Shown piece by piece: positions 12,529 to 25,800 of a DNA stretch of 64,000 nt. Both the position numbers and the translations under genes were made by a program. Every line of letters starts with the position of its first letter. Position 1 is the first letter of the stretch. The notes under the pieces were generated by a model, which saw nothing but the letters and a program-made list of their open reading frames with translations, was not told the origin of the DNA and searched no databases. Source of the DNA: Paguma larvata (Eukaryota; Chordata; Mammalia; Carnivora; Viverridae); assembly GCA_030068075.1 (NCBI GenBank), contig CM057826.1, forward strand, positions 70,157,312 through 70,221,311. Direction: 5' to 3'.

Positions 12529-12740
12529 GGGGTGCCTGGGTGGCTCAGTTAAGGGTCTGAATTCGGCTCAGGTCATGATCTCACGGTTCATGGGCTCAAG
12601 CCCCATGTAGGACCCTGTTCTGAGAGCTCGGAACCTGGAGCCTGCTTGGAATTTTGTGTCTCCCTCTCCTTCTCCCCCTCCCCCACTAGTGCTCTGTCTC
12701 TCTCTTTCAAAAATAAACTTTAAAATATACAAATAAATAA
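12529..12740 (+). mobile_element. CAN-SINE, plus strand
   Basis: It starts with the gggtgcctgggtggctcag-type head, keeps the B-box-like 'gggctcaagcccc' segment, and has the 'cctggagcctgcttgg' middle, a CT-rich stretch and an A-rich tail. An exact 10-bp target duplication, aagaatgtga, lies at 12519-12528 and 12741-12750. Confidence 0.97.
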
Positions 12741-12994
12741 AAGAATGTGACAAGTCAATTTCAAAGTGAGAGGTTTTCCTTTTACGAAGGATTCTTCATT
12801 CTGATCAGATGGATGACAGTGATGGTCTGTCTTTGGTGGTTTTTTTTGGTGAAATGGATTTCTAGATCAGCAAGTGGACATACTCTAAAATAAGTTTCTG
12901 GGTGTTTACCAAAAAGAGGAAAAGAGATTCTCTTTGAGTAGCAATTCTATTTCCCTGTAATTTATTTGTTTCCCAAAATTTTATTTCTTTTTCC

Positions 12995-13040
12995 CCTCCC
13001 TCTCTCCGTCTCTCTTTCTCTCTCTCTCTCTCTCTCACAT

Positions 13041-13087
<47 letters not shown>
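12995..13087. repeat. Compound microsatellite (TC)n-(CG/CA)n
   Basis: A CT-rich tract runs into (TC)n up to about 13036, then 'acatacacgcgcgc', then (AC)n from 13051 to 13087. This is a purine/pyrimidine tract joined to a potential Z-DNA-forming tract. The antisense open frame across it is an artefact of the repeat. Confidence 0.95.
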
Positions 13088-13089
<2 letters not shown>

Positions 13090-13374
13090 GGGCAAACAGA
13101 GGATCAGCTTTTATTACCTAAATTGTTTGAAAGGAGCCATGATTGAGGAGTTCAAAATCCAAAAATAACTGCTTCAGCTTTGGAATGCTTAGTAAAATGT
13201 ATCAATGCATATTCATTTTACCAATTACTTCTTATACACTGATATTAAAATGAGTTTTTATAATAGGTTTGTCTTAGGTTGTAGCCACATCAAGCTTTTT
13301 GCTATTCCCTGAATACATCATCTCTTCAGCTGCTTCTGCACATGGCGGCCTGGCCAGTCTCATGCTAGGATGAT

Positions 13375-13530
13375 AACTTTAGCTACTATGACAGTCATAG
13401 AATGTGCCAAGCACTATGCCAAGTGCTTCTTACTGATCAGCTCATTTAATCTTACAATAATCCTACTATGTTGATTTTACAAATGAGGTAATTGAGGTCC
13501 AAAAAGACCAGTAACTAATTCCATCCCACA
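13375..13530 (+). mobile_element. MIR SINE (ancient, tRNA-derived)
   Basis: It carries the MIR core in order: 'tgccaagcactatgccaag', 'ctcatttaatcttacaataa' and 'ttttacaaatgaggtaattg'. It is diverged, as expected of a family active before the placental radiation. The 3' part may extend to about 13620. Confidence 0.82.
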
Positions 13531-15100
13531 CTAGGTCACGAACTCATTGAGGGCTGATTATATGTATTTATCCTTCTTCAGTCACTAACTATCACAGTGA
13601 TACTAAGTGTTGGCTGATTAAATACATAGTTGATGAGGAGGAAGACAAAAGCGATTATGCTAACCTGGAAAGATCCAGCATTATGTAAAATGACGTCATA
13701 CTTACATGGACAAGGCCTAAATGTTAGGAAGTGGAGAGTTCATGTAAAAGACCAGGGGAGATCTAGTCAAGTTACAGTGCAATTATTGGAGAAGATCTGA
13801 CAGCACCTTCACAAGTCATTAACTTCAACACATAGCCACATTCTGGATTTCATTACCACCTAGATTAATTTATTTTTAACATTTTAAATGCTAGTACTAC
13901 ACTTTCTGACCAAAATCTTTAATATTTAGTTTATAATCCATCAAGATATGCTGTGCTTTTCTCAACAATGTTCTCCAGGAAAAGATGATCAGCTTAGTCT
14001 AATATCCAAATCAGACTGGTGACAAATTGGCCTACTGTCTTATTAATAGCCTCAAAATTACAGTCTTCTTATCCTCTGCTGTATCCATTATCCAACCCAC
14101 ACAAAATGTTATTTATTTTCCTTCACTAAAAAATGAAATACTTTCAGAAAAAAACACAACAATATTTGGAATGGTAGATTGAAACAACTCCAATATTTAC
14201 TGTTTTCAGTTCTAGCTGAGACATCTAGAATACATGCCAATCTTTTTTTAAACATAAATTTGTGCTCCCTCTCCATCATGAAGTTCTTCTAATAACTTTA
14301 GAAATCTCTGTGGTCCTTAACAAATCACTTCCCTCAGAAGCCACATGTCCTCTGACTACCCTCACAGGGCAGTGACCTATATTACCCAACTCAAATGTCT
14401 CTTCAGCAGTGCCCATTAAGCCTTCATACTTAACCTTTTACTTACTCATTCTTGAATCCCTGGAACCTAACACACTCTCTGGAATATCACAACTAATCAA
14501 TCAGTTGTTGTGATTAAATGAAGAAAATCATTAGTTAACATAAGTGAGTTTTTGTAGTCAGAAATGGGGATAAGGTATTAAATCTGAAGATCGACAAGGG
14601 AAGCAGTAATAGTAGACACTGACAAATTGGATATGAATGCTTGAAATAAAGCACAGGCCAAGCGCGAGAAATAACCATATACGAACAATAACTATGATTA
14701 GTCAAGCCTTTATATTGTGTTTTTTTGGGGAAACAACACTCCGATACCTTCTATTGGCTCCAGTTTTAAGGAAATAGAACTTAACCTGTAAGAGAGATGC
14801 AGCAGCTATCCTGCAGAGAGGGATGGGTTATCCGAGTTTAATAAAAGGTGTAGCACAAATCAGTTGGCTTTTATTCTAGCCTCTTTTTTTGTTAAAATCA
14901 CTGGGCACAGAAACTCTGGTATTTATAAGAACGTCTTTCCTCTAAATGGAAAAGGATGGCTTGAAAAAATTGCAGGTATGGGTTAGCAATGGATACTGAT
15001 AGCTATTTGAAAATTTGTTTTGCTGATTTTATAATTGAAGGAAGAGTAGGAGAATTTTAAATACAGACACATCAATTCTATATTAGATATTGTTGTGCAT
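13531..15100. other. Unique AT-rich DNA, nothing recognised
   Basis: No long open frame and no named repeat visible on either strand. Confidence 0.45.
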
Positions 15101-15104
15101 ACCT

Positions 15105-15270
15105 TTTATACATATCTTTTTATCTCCCCAACTCTGTTAAATAAAAGGCATTACTATCATATTTTATATAAGGAAATGTTGCCTAGATAGATAATTTACT
15201 TAAAGCCATTTATTACATGGTAGAATTGGATCTAAAACCACACTGGCTTTTTCCATTATCCTATACTGAT
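15105..15270 (+). mobile_element. MIR SINE fragment (ancient)
   Basis: A strongly diverged MIR order is visible: a count-like 'catttta...aaggaaat' segment, then 'tacttaaagccatttatta', then 'gtagaattggatctaaaacc'. The last part corresponds to the MIR 'tggcagagccgggattcgaacc' region. Confidence 0.55.
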
Positions 15271-15540
15271 TAAGTAAAGAATCCACATCTTCTTTGAGTG
15301 ACCTGGGTGCAAAGCAGGATTAGATAACTTAGTGAGAAAGTTTAGGAGATATTTAATTTATCATTGTTTAATGCTAAGCCATTAACTCACATTTGAAAGG
15401 AGGAAGAACGAGTTGCTAGTTAGAGTTTAAGGAGAACTCCAACTTTTAAAAACCCCTAGAGACATGGGTGCAAACGATTTTAGTTTCTACTTATCTATTT
15501 GAAGTCTTGGTCAAAATCAGACATTGTTTTAAGTTTGCAA

Positions 15541-16240
15541 ACTGGGGTAATTAATATTTACTTAAGTACTTGTGAGAAGACCTAATAATTTATTTTTAAT
15601 TATTTAATCTGGTAGAAACTTTATGGAGGATTCAGACCCTGGAAACAAATTCTACCGTGTGTCTCTCTGTCATTCATTCATTTTTAGAAAGGTGAAATGT
15701 AGTAAATTAATACCATTGGTGACCTTGAAGGCAGAACATTCTGCCTCCTTAAGGAAACATGCCTAATTAATGGTTTTGTTTTATTTACCTTGAAGTTTAT
15801 ACTCTGTGCTACTGACTACATGTACCTAATTAATTTTTAAAGTAGCTTTACTTATTCATACTACTACCACCTCTCCTCCTATTTTTTCCTTTGATGAACT
15901 TAAAAGCATAGCTTTTAAGACTAATTCTGTATTTATCCAAACTTGTCACTCTTTCTCCCCATGGCTTACATTGTCCATAATCAGACCCACCATTAGCTGA
16001 TACGCATAGAGTGGCAATACATAATGCTCATTCATGCCTAGGAGGAAATGCCTGTTTCAAACATGAAATTATTAAATGGCTGTAAACACTAGACACTAAT
16101 TTAATCATTCATTTTGCCTGCTCTCCAATTTTAATTAGTATTTAAACTATGTGAATTGTCTTTAATTAACAAAACCAATTAATTATATGAGGTTATTGAG
16201 CAGCTACTATGTGTGACAAGGGAAAAAATGGAAGTCATTG
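15541..16240. promoter_or_regulatory. Possible conserved non-coding element (TAATTA-rich)
   Basis: This repeat-free stretch carries an unusual cluster of TAATTA-type cores, for instance at 15548-15553, in 'cctaattaatggtt', 'cctaattaattttt', 'ttttaattagtatt' and 'ttaattaacaaaaccaatta', between segments of balanced composition. Homeodomain proteins bind such cores, and dense clusters are typical of developmental enhancers. AT-rich DNA also yields these sites by chance, so this is an inference only. Confidence 0.25.
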
Positions 16241-16490
16241 GTTTTTGTAACCACCTCTCTATTCTGCCTTCTAAGGAGTAAGGTGACTAATCTCTGAGGC
16301 TTTATTGAGGGAAGTAGTGGGTCTAAAGGAGAAATGGAGAAGTCAGGAAGAGGCTGAATTGTGCCAAATAGAGCTAGATTAAAGCAAGCCCTAAGGAAAG
16401 TTACGCAAAGTGAGCAAAAAAGCTTACATTAGGAGTTGGAGAAAAGGTGTAGAGAGAAATAGACATAGGAGATTCTGAAAGGAGTGAAAC

Positions 16491-16720
16491 TTTTTTCTTC
16501 TTAATGTTTGAGAGAGAAAAAGCGTGTGTGAGTTGGCGGGGATGGGCGGGGGGCGGGGAACATGGAGGAAGGGGCCAGGGCAGTGGGGAGAGAATTCCAA
16601 GCAGGTCCCTGCGCTGTCACTGCAGAGTCTGATGTGGGGTTTGATCCCCATACTGTGAGACTGTGTCCTGAGCTGAAACCAAGTGTCAGGTGTCTAACTT
16701 AGTGAGTCACCCAGGTGAGC
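16491..16720 (-). mobile_element. CAN-SINE, minus strand, diverged
   Basis: The reversed head (tgagtcacccaggtgagcc) is at the right edge and the reversed B-box region (ggggtttgatccccatact) is recognisable. The CT-rich segment appears as a G-rich run at 16536-16560. A decayed target duplication may be ggagtgaaac at 16481 against ggagtaaact at 16723. Confidence 0.9.
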
Positions 16721-16730
16721 CAGGAGTAAA

Positions 16731-17733
16731 CTTAAAAGAGGGAAATATTGAAAGAGGATTATTTTAGGAAGTCTTATTGTAATTAGTATGATATACTCTG
16801 CAGTCTGACATAATTAGTAAAGTTTGGCCCGATCTTTCAAGTATTTTGGCAGAAGGGATTCGTGGGTGAGGGTATATGCCCACACGTGTATGCTTTTTTG
16901 TGTCTGCAGTTAGAATATTAGCCTCTAAAGAGGAATGCAAAGGGATAGCTAAGCAAGTAATATGTAATATCTGAGTTAATAAAGACAAAAATAACAGAAG
17001 AAGAGGTTTTAATTGATATTAATTAACAGAAACCACTATAGGTATTTATAATTATATATATATATAATTTATATTATTTAATATACCATATTCTTAAACC
17101 ATATTTCTAAATGTCCCATTTATTAAAATAAAAGTTTATACTCATTCTTTTAAACCTTTGGGCTCATCGAACAAAGTTAATGTTATTGATGAGGTAATTA
17201 TAAATTGATCTCTAAACTTTCAACCATAAGAGTTTATTACACCCTTATTTTCCTGCAGGTTTATATTTTTCTCCTTTCTATCTTTATAATAACTGGAGGC
17301 AGCAGAGCTATTATACATAACTTCAAAAAGAATATTTGATATTTTTCATTTCTGTGCAAAATATTTTATAAACTCTTACAGGGTTTTACTATATATGTTA
17401 TATAAAATATCTGTAGAGTTATTATTTAGTTAAGTATCTAACCAAACAACTTTCTTCAACTCTGGCATAAACACACATATTTAAAATTAACAAAATGGGA
17501 AAGTTTAATTTTCATCCTAAACACGAGGAAAATACACATTTGGCTGCTCAATTATCTAAATTAGATAAATTTAATTGTACAACTTCTAACATTTGGTACA
17601 TTCTACATTTGTTCCAAAATAAAACATTTTACACAGTTAAACTCCTTAAAGACTTGAGTTATCCAGACTTGTAAAAGTATTCATCATTTGATTTTATATG
17701 ATTCTGAAATCTATACTTGGGAAATTAGTTTAA
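16731..17733. other. AT-rich unique DNA
   Basis: It includes a short AT-alternating tract at about 17052-17070. No gene or named repeat seen. Confidence 0.45.
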
Positions 17734-17746
17734 AAAGATACACATG

Positions 17747-17982
17747 GGGCAGCAGATGGCTCAGTTTGTAAGCATCTGACTTGATGGTCAGGTCATGATC
17801 TCATGGGTTGTGAGTTGGAGTCCCACATTGGGTGAGCATTAGCCCTTCTTTGGGTGAACATGAGCCTGGCCCCCAGCCCTCTGTCTCTCACTTCCTCTAC
17901 CCCACTATGGGATTCTCTCTCTCTCTGCCCCTCATTCACCTGTGACCTCCCCACTCAGAAGCAAACAAACAAACAAAAACAC
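17747..17982 (+). mobile_element. CAN-SINE, plus strand, diverged
   Basis: The head reads ggggcagcagatggctcag, followed by 'aggtcatgatctcatgggt', a CT-rich body and an A-rich tail with (CAAA)n. The target duplication aaagatacacatg (17734-17746) against aaagataaacatg (17983-17995) has one mismatch. Confidence 0.93.
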
Positions 17983-17995
17983 AAAGATAAACATG

Positions 17996-20078
17996 ATTAT
18001 TTTTCAAAGTGGCTCTTAGAGCACCTGGTTGAAATTGAAAATGAATGGTAATCCGTAACCCTTGGTGATAGATCAGCTTAGCACATGTTTTACGTACCTG
18101 GCATACTCATCATTCATTTTCAGGCCAAGTGATTTTTCCACTATTATCTCTTAGTGTGTTTGGTATATGATCTACTAGGATAAAATATAAACTAAACATT
18201 TTATATGAGCATGTTTGTATTGCTTATGTGGTTACATCGTGTGTTATTTATTAAGATCGTGATCGCTTTCAAATTTAAATCTAACAAGTATAGTAGTCTC
18301 TTGGTATTCAGGCATTTAGCATGAAATTTCAAATATTCATAATCAACCTTAGAGTTAAGTGACAAATAGTAATCAGTAATTTTACTGAAGTACTAATTTG
18401 AATCACTCTTGAATTGAGGTTTTTGTTGACGAAGAAGTTGATGGTTTGCCTAGAAAACTCATCTCAGGGCTGCTTTGTGGTTCTTCACTTATCATATGCA
18501 TATTTTATGCTTATTTTTGTCAGGTTTCAGTACAAGAAACAGAAATTACACCAAGCATTTTAAGCAGAAAGTGATTTAATAGAGTTAATTAAGAGCATAT
18601 TGACACATTAGAAAGAACAGGAGCAAACTACATATTAAGCTCCAGGAGAGACCTTCAGAAGCCCTATAGCTGTCCACCAAGGGAGTTACTAATTCTGTCA
18701 GTGTCAGAAAGGCAGGAAAGCAGGAAACCAATGCCAGAACAATTGAGTTTAAAAAAAAAAAGCACACAATAGCTGATATCCAGAACATGCCGCCACGTTG
18801 AACGCCATTGTCTTTCAATACCCATGATGCCCATGACTGGATACTGGAAGTTATTTGCAGAAAAACTTTATTTGTCCACAATCATACTTGCTAGGAGATT
18901 GCCCAAATCATCAGTGAGATGACATGTGCCTTATATATTTGCTCTGATTCATACAGAGTACATCTAATTGTTGAATCTTACTTTATATTCAGAGCACTAC
19001 CTTAAAGAGACTTCGGGGAACATAGGTTTCCAACCCATGTAGTAGGAAAGCACACTCCAAAGATGTGGGAATGGATGATGAGAGTTAATGGATCATATTC
19101 TACCCAAATGCTGGAATTAGATTTGGAAATTTAAAATTTTGTAAAGATCTTAAGATAATTCCTCTTGAATGTCAAGGATCTTATGCTGTACTTAATTATG
19201 TATTGTATCTAAATTCCATTCAAGGAAAAAGTAAAGGCAGAGAGGAGATGCCTTTGTTAAATATGATGTGCAACATACATCATTCATTAGTACACTGTAT
19301 GCCTCTACTTAAGAATAGATACTGATGATATTTACTCACAAATACAGTAGCAGTACTGATGTAGTGGTGTGTGAGGAAAATACTTGGGGACCACTAGCCA
19401 AAAATAATTTTATTTAGTCATATAGGTCATTGATTCTAATAACATCTGTGTCCCCTGTACATGTTCTAGAAAGTAAAATTTTAAAAATTTCAGGAAGATT
19501 ATTCTTGCCCCGTATGATTGATTGAAGGGCAGGCTTTATTTAGCATGGAGTCCTGAATTTCACTGCCTTCCCAGAGTCTGAGAGTAATGTCCACTGACAT
19601 AAAGCAAAGCACCCTGTTTGTCCCATGCCTAAAAAGTAGCAGAGGAAAGAAAGGAAGAGGGAAATTGTCTTCAGATCTTTTTATTTTTACACAAAAGTGA
19701 CAAAAAACACAGTCTTCACTGCCTGATTTCTCAAGCACACTTTCCAGCTCTCAATTAAACAAACAGGAACTTAGAGGCCATTCAGAGCTCCCTATTCTTT
19801 GGCAGATGCACACTTGTCCCTTCCTGGCAGAGCTGCGCATACTGTCTGTAATACACAACTGGATGTGTAATGGCTTTTTGCAACCTTGGATTGTTCTCTG
19901 GGCCTTGGCCACCTACACTGAGCAATAAGGGGACAAAATTGAAGAAGCTTTTTAGCTTTTATAGCTTATTGATTTTTATATTTTCTGATGTATTAGAGCA
20001 ATTTTTCAAACGTATCCTCCTTACCTTGATATCTTGAGTGCAGAGAGAGGATTTCACATTTATTAGCTTTGCTTTGGT
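17996..20078. other. Unique DNA, nothing recognised
   Basis: I see no real gene. The open frames at 18585-18881 and 19499-19738 (minus) have no similarity I recognise and no splice or retrocopy context. Confidence 0.45.
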
Positions 20079-20131
20079 AAAAAAAAAAAAAAAAAAAAAA
20101 AAAAGAAAAGTGTGTGTGTGTGTGCGTGTGT
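20079..20131. repeat. A26 homopolymer followed by (TG)n
   Basis: A run of 26 A at 20079-20104 is followed by gaaaag and (TG)n to about 20131. An A run next to a short microsatellite can mark an old retroposon tail, but no body is recognisable to its left. Confidence 0.9.
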
Positions 20132-22789
20132 ATTCTCAATGTTATCTCAGAGGTATAAAGGGTTTGGTATGAAAAAAAATCAATTCTCAGAGTAAAATTC
20201 AAAGACTGTGTGCAAGTGTTACATAAAAAGCAGACAACAAGAAATATACCCTTTCCAACCAGGTACCAAAAATGGTCTTGAAAAATATAGTTTCTGGACT
20301 GCAGTTAAACTCACAGATGCTTGATACTTCTCAAATAGAAAAGTTCTGTCATAATGGAGAGCATATAATGTGGTAAATACTTTTTTATTATCTCTGATCA
20401 TCCGTGACAGCATTAAACAAAGAAGTGCAGCAGAAATGTCTTCTCCAGTGGGAGTAGTCTTCTCTCAGAACTCAGACACTGAGACAAGGTGTGAAGCATT
20501 TCATGGTAAAGACTCTTTGAAGTTTTGCATTTTAAAATAATAAGTGCAAAAGGAAATTACTTTGTGATATAGTAGTTCACTGTTTAATACAAAAATTAAT
20601 GCTTTCTATTTCAGAGAGAGCTTATTACCTTATAGTAATGAATATAACTTGAATATTGTCTATTTTTAAAATGATTTCAGATCAGGCTGAATGTTCCCCC
20701 TTCTAATTTTTTTTGGAAGATAAACTCCACGATGTATCAATATCTTTTTAAAAACTTCAAAAACTGCACTCAGAATGTATTTGGATAAGAAAAAAACCCT
20801 TAAAAACATAAAGGGATTTTTAGAAACTTCAAGTCCTCCTTCCTCCAAAAATGTGTCCTATTATTCTGATTTTATGAGTCAACTTTATTGAATTTTATTT
20901 TCCTTGAGTGCATTTTTTCAAGAGTTAACTATTACAACATAGAGAACAAATGAAGTTAACACATACTCCTGATTGAAAACAAATTACCAGTTTTAGATTC
21001 CTTATGTAAATAAACCAAAAGCAAAAGATATAATAAAGTTTTTTTTTTATAAAAGGTGTGGGAAAAATAACCTTAAATGACAGTGCCAAGTCAATTATTG
21101 CACAACCTTTGTAAATTACTAAACCTGTTGAGAATAGTTATTTCATCTATAAGTTGGACATAATGATACTTAAACATTGGGTTGTTCTGATATCAAATAA
21201 TAGAACTGACATGAGACACAAAGCACCCAATCAGAAATGTAGCTTGCACTACAAAAAAATGACAGTTAATTGTCTTCATTGTTCTTACTCATTGCTTATG
21301 AATTTATTTGAATCAGAGGGTACTGCATTTGGAAAATAGTTCTGATGGTGATTATAAGTGGTGCAAATGGTGGTAGGTAATGAGTCAAGAGCTTTAAACT
21401 CACCCCAGGTAAAAAGGTAGGCATTGTATGGAAGCAAGAAGACTAGATCCTGGAAGGAAAACATGGTAAAAAAGTAGATAATATACCTGCATCCTAATTT
21501 TATCTAGGACTTACCCTGAGCTTTGCTTGTATATGTGCCCAGGATATTTGATAGAAGCTGTAAGGCTTCGAGCTGCTATGACATTGGTTTATAAGCATTT
21601 CTTTGAGTCACAGTGTGGCTCTTGCCATCCTCAGGTCTTCAATATAAGTTGACTACTTTGCATCATTTCCTTAGCTTCTGAAGTTATTGAAAGTTGTCCA
21701 TTTTAATTTGCTCGCTTAGATCTTCTGGTAAAAAACAATATGCCAGTGTGGAATATGCCCCCCTTTGGTTCACTTCAGTGAATCAAGGTAGGGGTCGAGT
21801 ATGGTGTTTGAAAAACTGTCACTTAATTCTAAGCAGCTGTGTAAATGCTCTGAATAAAGAATGAGCACCCCTAGGCTCTTTGTACAATGGCAGGAAATCT
21901 CCATATGGTCTCTACCTATTTTCCTATCCTATATCTTCTTTTCATTCTTGAAAAGAAACTGGGAAGCACTGCCATCAGTTCTGCTTTAAGAGCAGAGAAC
22001 AAAGATGATCTGACAGCCCATTCTGCGATCATTGCACAACAGATTTCTGGAGTCTAGCCCAGTCTTTGGAATTATCACTGAAGTTCTTAGCAGTGGTAAA
22101 ATCCCCTTTGCCTGCCCCTGATGGTTTTGACTTCAATTTTCTTGACAAGCAAGTTTGTGTTGAACAAAGGACTGGGAGAAGAGGATTGGAGTTGAAGGGA
22201 AGTAGCCTTTCTAATACATTGATTGAGAGCAATACAGCCTTGAGTAAACATTGACCTACTGTTCTGCTTTGATCACTACCTGAATGGATTATCTGCCAGA
22301 TGTACACTGGTTATGTAAACTGGGGCTTTCCAAGTATGGTTAAGCTTGAACTATCTTAGACAGAATTTGTAAATGGTCTCCACTTCTTCCATGGCTTCCT
22401 TGTACTCTATATTATTTGCTTTGAATAAATGTTCCATTTTCCATTTTTTTGGCAAGTATTCCTCTGTTTAATGTTAGGTTTATGGCTCAAGCCAGAATAC
22501 ACTTGAAAGAGAAAAGGGTAGGACATAGAATATACCACTAAGAATTCTGAAGCAACAGGACAAATAGGCATAAACTGGGACATCCCAAAAAACTCTGACA
22601 AATGGTCACGCTTTCTTACTGTGCATTTTCATTTAATCTATTAGGAAAGCTGAAGGATTTTGGCAATATTAGACTTGGAATAAATGTGTAGATATAATTT
22701 TACTTAAAGGATTATCTGTCATGGTGAGTTGAAGCAAGAAGTTGAGGCTGGAGAAGTAGCTTTTGGTCTGCTTCTAATATTGGCCTAAT
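20132..22789. other. Unique AT-rich DNA, nothing recognised
   Basis: There are only short chance open frames (the longest about 92 codons, minus strand, near 22.0-22.3 kb). No splice pattern, repeat family or RNA gene recognised. Confidence 0.45.
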
Positions 22790-22890
22790 GAAAATTATGG
22801 GAAATGTATTTAATAATGCCTGCACTTAGAGTTGTGAGAATTAAATGAGATAATATATTTTAAAATGCTTTATAAACTGTATAGCTATAT
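22790..22890 (-). mobile_element. MIR SINE fragment, minus strand
   Basis: The plus strand shows 'gagaattaaatgagataata' followed by 'aaaatgctttataaactg'. This is the reverse complement of the MIR core, with 'ctcatttaatcct' on the other strand. Confidence 0.7.
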
Positions 22891-25800
22891 CAAAATTTAA
22901 AGATGTTATCCAAGACCAAGGTGTATTAAAATAGAGAATCATGAGTTGGTGACTAGCTGAAAATGCAATCATACTAAGCATGTAATTCTTAATACTGAAC
23001 ATAAAGTTTCTATTGAAGATCTAAATCTTATATCACTGGTAATGAGATATTGGGGAAACTATTCTCTGCTTATTCTCTAGGTTCTATATTTTAAAATGCA
23101 GAAATAACTTAAGGAACCCAATTTTTGAGGATCTTAAGAATCTCGATACCTCAAAGGTATCAAGAAGGCAAAGAAATACATTGCCAGCACTAGAAAAAAA
23201 CTGTTAAGGCAGTTTATATGCCTTTAAAATACCTCACAAAATAACCTGCAATTATATATTTTTAAAGGACCAACATAGAGCTTATCTTTAATATTTAAAA
23301 CTGTTACATGGCCAAGAGGTTGCTTATTGAAATTTCTAAATTCCCATGGGAGAAGAGAGGTAAAATCACCACAGTGAAAAGACATGGACATTTTAGTAAG
23401 GAAGAGTTTAATTTGTGTCCCTGTTCCATGGAGGCCTACCACCCAAATAACTGTACTGGGGGGACTCTGGCTCTGTATCCTGACACACTGTTATTCACAG
23501 AGGTCACATGAACACTGTGTTTTGTGGATTAAGTAATAGTAATAAGCCCTCACAGGTCTTACTAGACTTGAATGAACCTTGTTTGCACAAAAGGGAGCCA
23601 GTTATCTTTATAACAGATACCAGATGTTCCTCGCGTAAGGCATTATGATTTTATGAATCTCACCTGCAGTTTGGTTTCAAGCTTTCGTTTCTTTATAAAC
23701 TATAAATATGCAACAGTTCTTTAAAAATGGGGGGTAGGGTGTTCTCGAAACTTAGCTGCACAGATGCCACTGGATTTGTTTCAGATGTAAATTAAAAAAG
23801 TAAGAGGCTGTATGCATGAGTGTGTCGAAAGAGAGAGGGAGAGAAAAAAACAGGAAGTAGGAGGAGGAATCAGTGGAAGGAGTCAACGAAATGATGTCAT
23901 ACAATGGGCTGAGGTTGAATTGAAGGTGCTCAAAAAGTGTGGTCAGTGAAGAGTACTGTAAGGAAATGGAACTTAGGTTTCACCTTGGAGGACTGAAATG
24001 AGCTTACCATGTCATAAGCAACGCAAAACTCCCATCTCATGGAATTTGGTGTATTTGGAAGAAGAAAAAAGAGAAAAGCCTGAATCAGGAAATGAGACAG
24101 AGAACCTAGGAGATAAAATCTGTGAGAGTGACAGGGATTAGTTCCCTCTGCCCAGTAGTTGGCAAAGAAGGTATGTGGTCCCTTTATACTTTGGGGCCAT
24201 TCAGAAATGTACGGGGTGAGGGTCTGCTGGCTTCCATCCTCACGGAGCAGTGATGCTAACCAACCTGCAGTGCAAAGGACCATCCCTCACAAGGCAGAAT
24301 TGTTCTCCTCAAAATGGTGGTAGAACCACCATCACCCCTTCTCTACTGAAAAATACCAAAAGGGTATTAATCCATAATCAGAAACTTCAGATTTTGTTTT
24401 AAATGGACTGAGAATAAGATTTTATTTAGGAAAGTGATATCATCTGAATTAAGTTTTAAAATAGTCTGGTCCCTATATGGGAAATGGATGGTGGCCACCA
24501 TTAGTAGTATCATCTTAGGGATTTGGAGGAAAACTATTATATTTCAAACCAAAATGATAGTCTGTGCTACCATTTCTTCCAATGAAAATGAACTACCACT
24601 TTTTCCTGTCTCCCAAGTTGAGTATGTGCTTTAACTGAAAGGAGAAAGAATATGTTTAGTGAAGGACTATTTTAGTTTCTATTTTTATCATCTTTAGGAT
24701 TTTCTTTTCAACATGATCCTGAACACAGATCAAATGCTGAATTAGATAACCTCAACTCCTATCTCTTCACAAACTAAAAGGAAAGGACCAGTAATTTTGC
24801 ATAAATCTCAGAGACTAAACTGTAGTTTTATTAGCATTTTAAAAGCTAACATCAACACTAAATTTACTGTCTAGTAACACATAGCAGTTTAACTCTATGA
24901 CTCATTAAAGTTCCTATCAGATACCGGGCTGGTGATGGTAACTTCCATCACCGTAGACTGCCTCCTGCCATTGCTAGAGTATTCCCATTACTTTGCTTTC
25001 CACATTCAGGTATTGTTTGGTTTAAACGTCACGCTCTCCTTCACCCTTTGGCACTTTAATCCAGACCCCATGGGTCCTTTAATCTAGGACTGCATGTCAG
25101 ACCATATTCATTATCAAAACCAATCATCTCAATTAAATACATTTGAATCCTCTCAACACATTTACATGCATTTAAGAAAGTTCCCAGAAGTCCCCAAAGG
25201 TTTCAACCTGGGGAAAGCTATGATTTGCTACAGTGGGAAGTCATTGTAGCATTTTAAGGAAAAGTTACCAAATTCCTGTTTTACAACAGGAAGGGACTGA
25301 AGAAATCATTTAGCATTTCGTCTATGTATTGTGAATACAAATATATACGAAGACAAGAAAATAAAAGGGAGTAAAGTAGGCCCTATATTCCTAGGAGAAT
25401 TGGGGGTGCGGTAGCTCAAGAGAGTAGCCCTCTGAAAACAAACACTGTTGTCATGCCTGGCAAAAGTGGGAACATAGACTTTCCCCACCATCTGATATTT
25501 TTTAAGGAAAAGCTAGAAAGCCAGACTATTTTAAGAATAATACTCAATTTTGGACTAAACAAAAATATAGCTTGCCAGTTTAAAATCTCTGATAGTCTTA
25601 CCTCCTGATTTCACAGAGCCGTTAAGTATGTTTCTAGAATTAACAGAGGGAATGAGGGGATTAGTGGGAAAACCAAAAATAGAATCAGACATTGTCCTGG
25701 TTTTCAGTTCATTGCTTTTTTATGTGTGAATGAGTCTTGCTTTTTTTTTTTTTTCTCTGTTATACTGTAGCCAACTGAGTCCCAGCATGCCTTCTAAGAA

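Noticed and set aside
12862..13095. 77-codon minus-strand frame with Val-Cys and Arg-Glu repeats
   Set aside because: It is the translation of the (CA)n/(TC)n microsatellite, not a gene.
16536..16560. G-quadruplex promoter element
   Set aside because: The G-rich run is the reversed CT-rich part of a minus-strand SINE.
20079..20104. Poly-A tail of a retroposon
   Set aside because: No retroposon body or target duplication could be seen beside the A run on either side.
23930..24283. 117-codon minus-strand frame
   Set aside because: Within the range of long chance frames in a slightly GC-richer patch. No start context, splice signals or similarity that I recognise.
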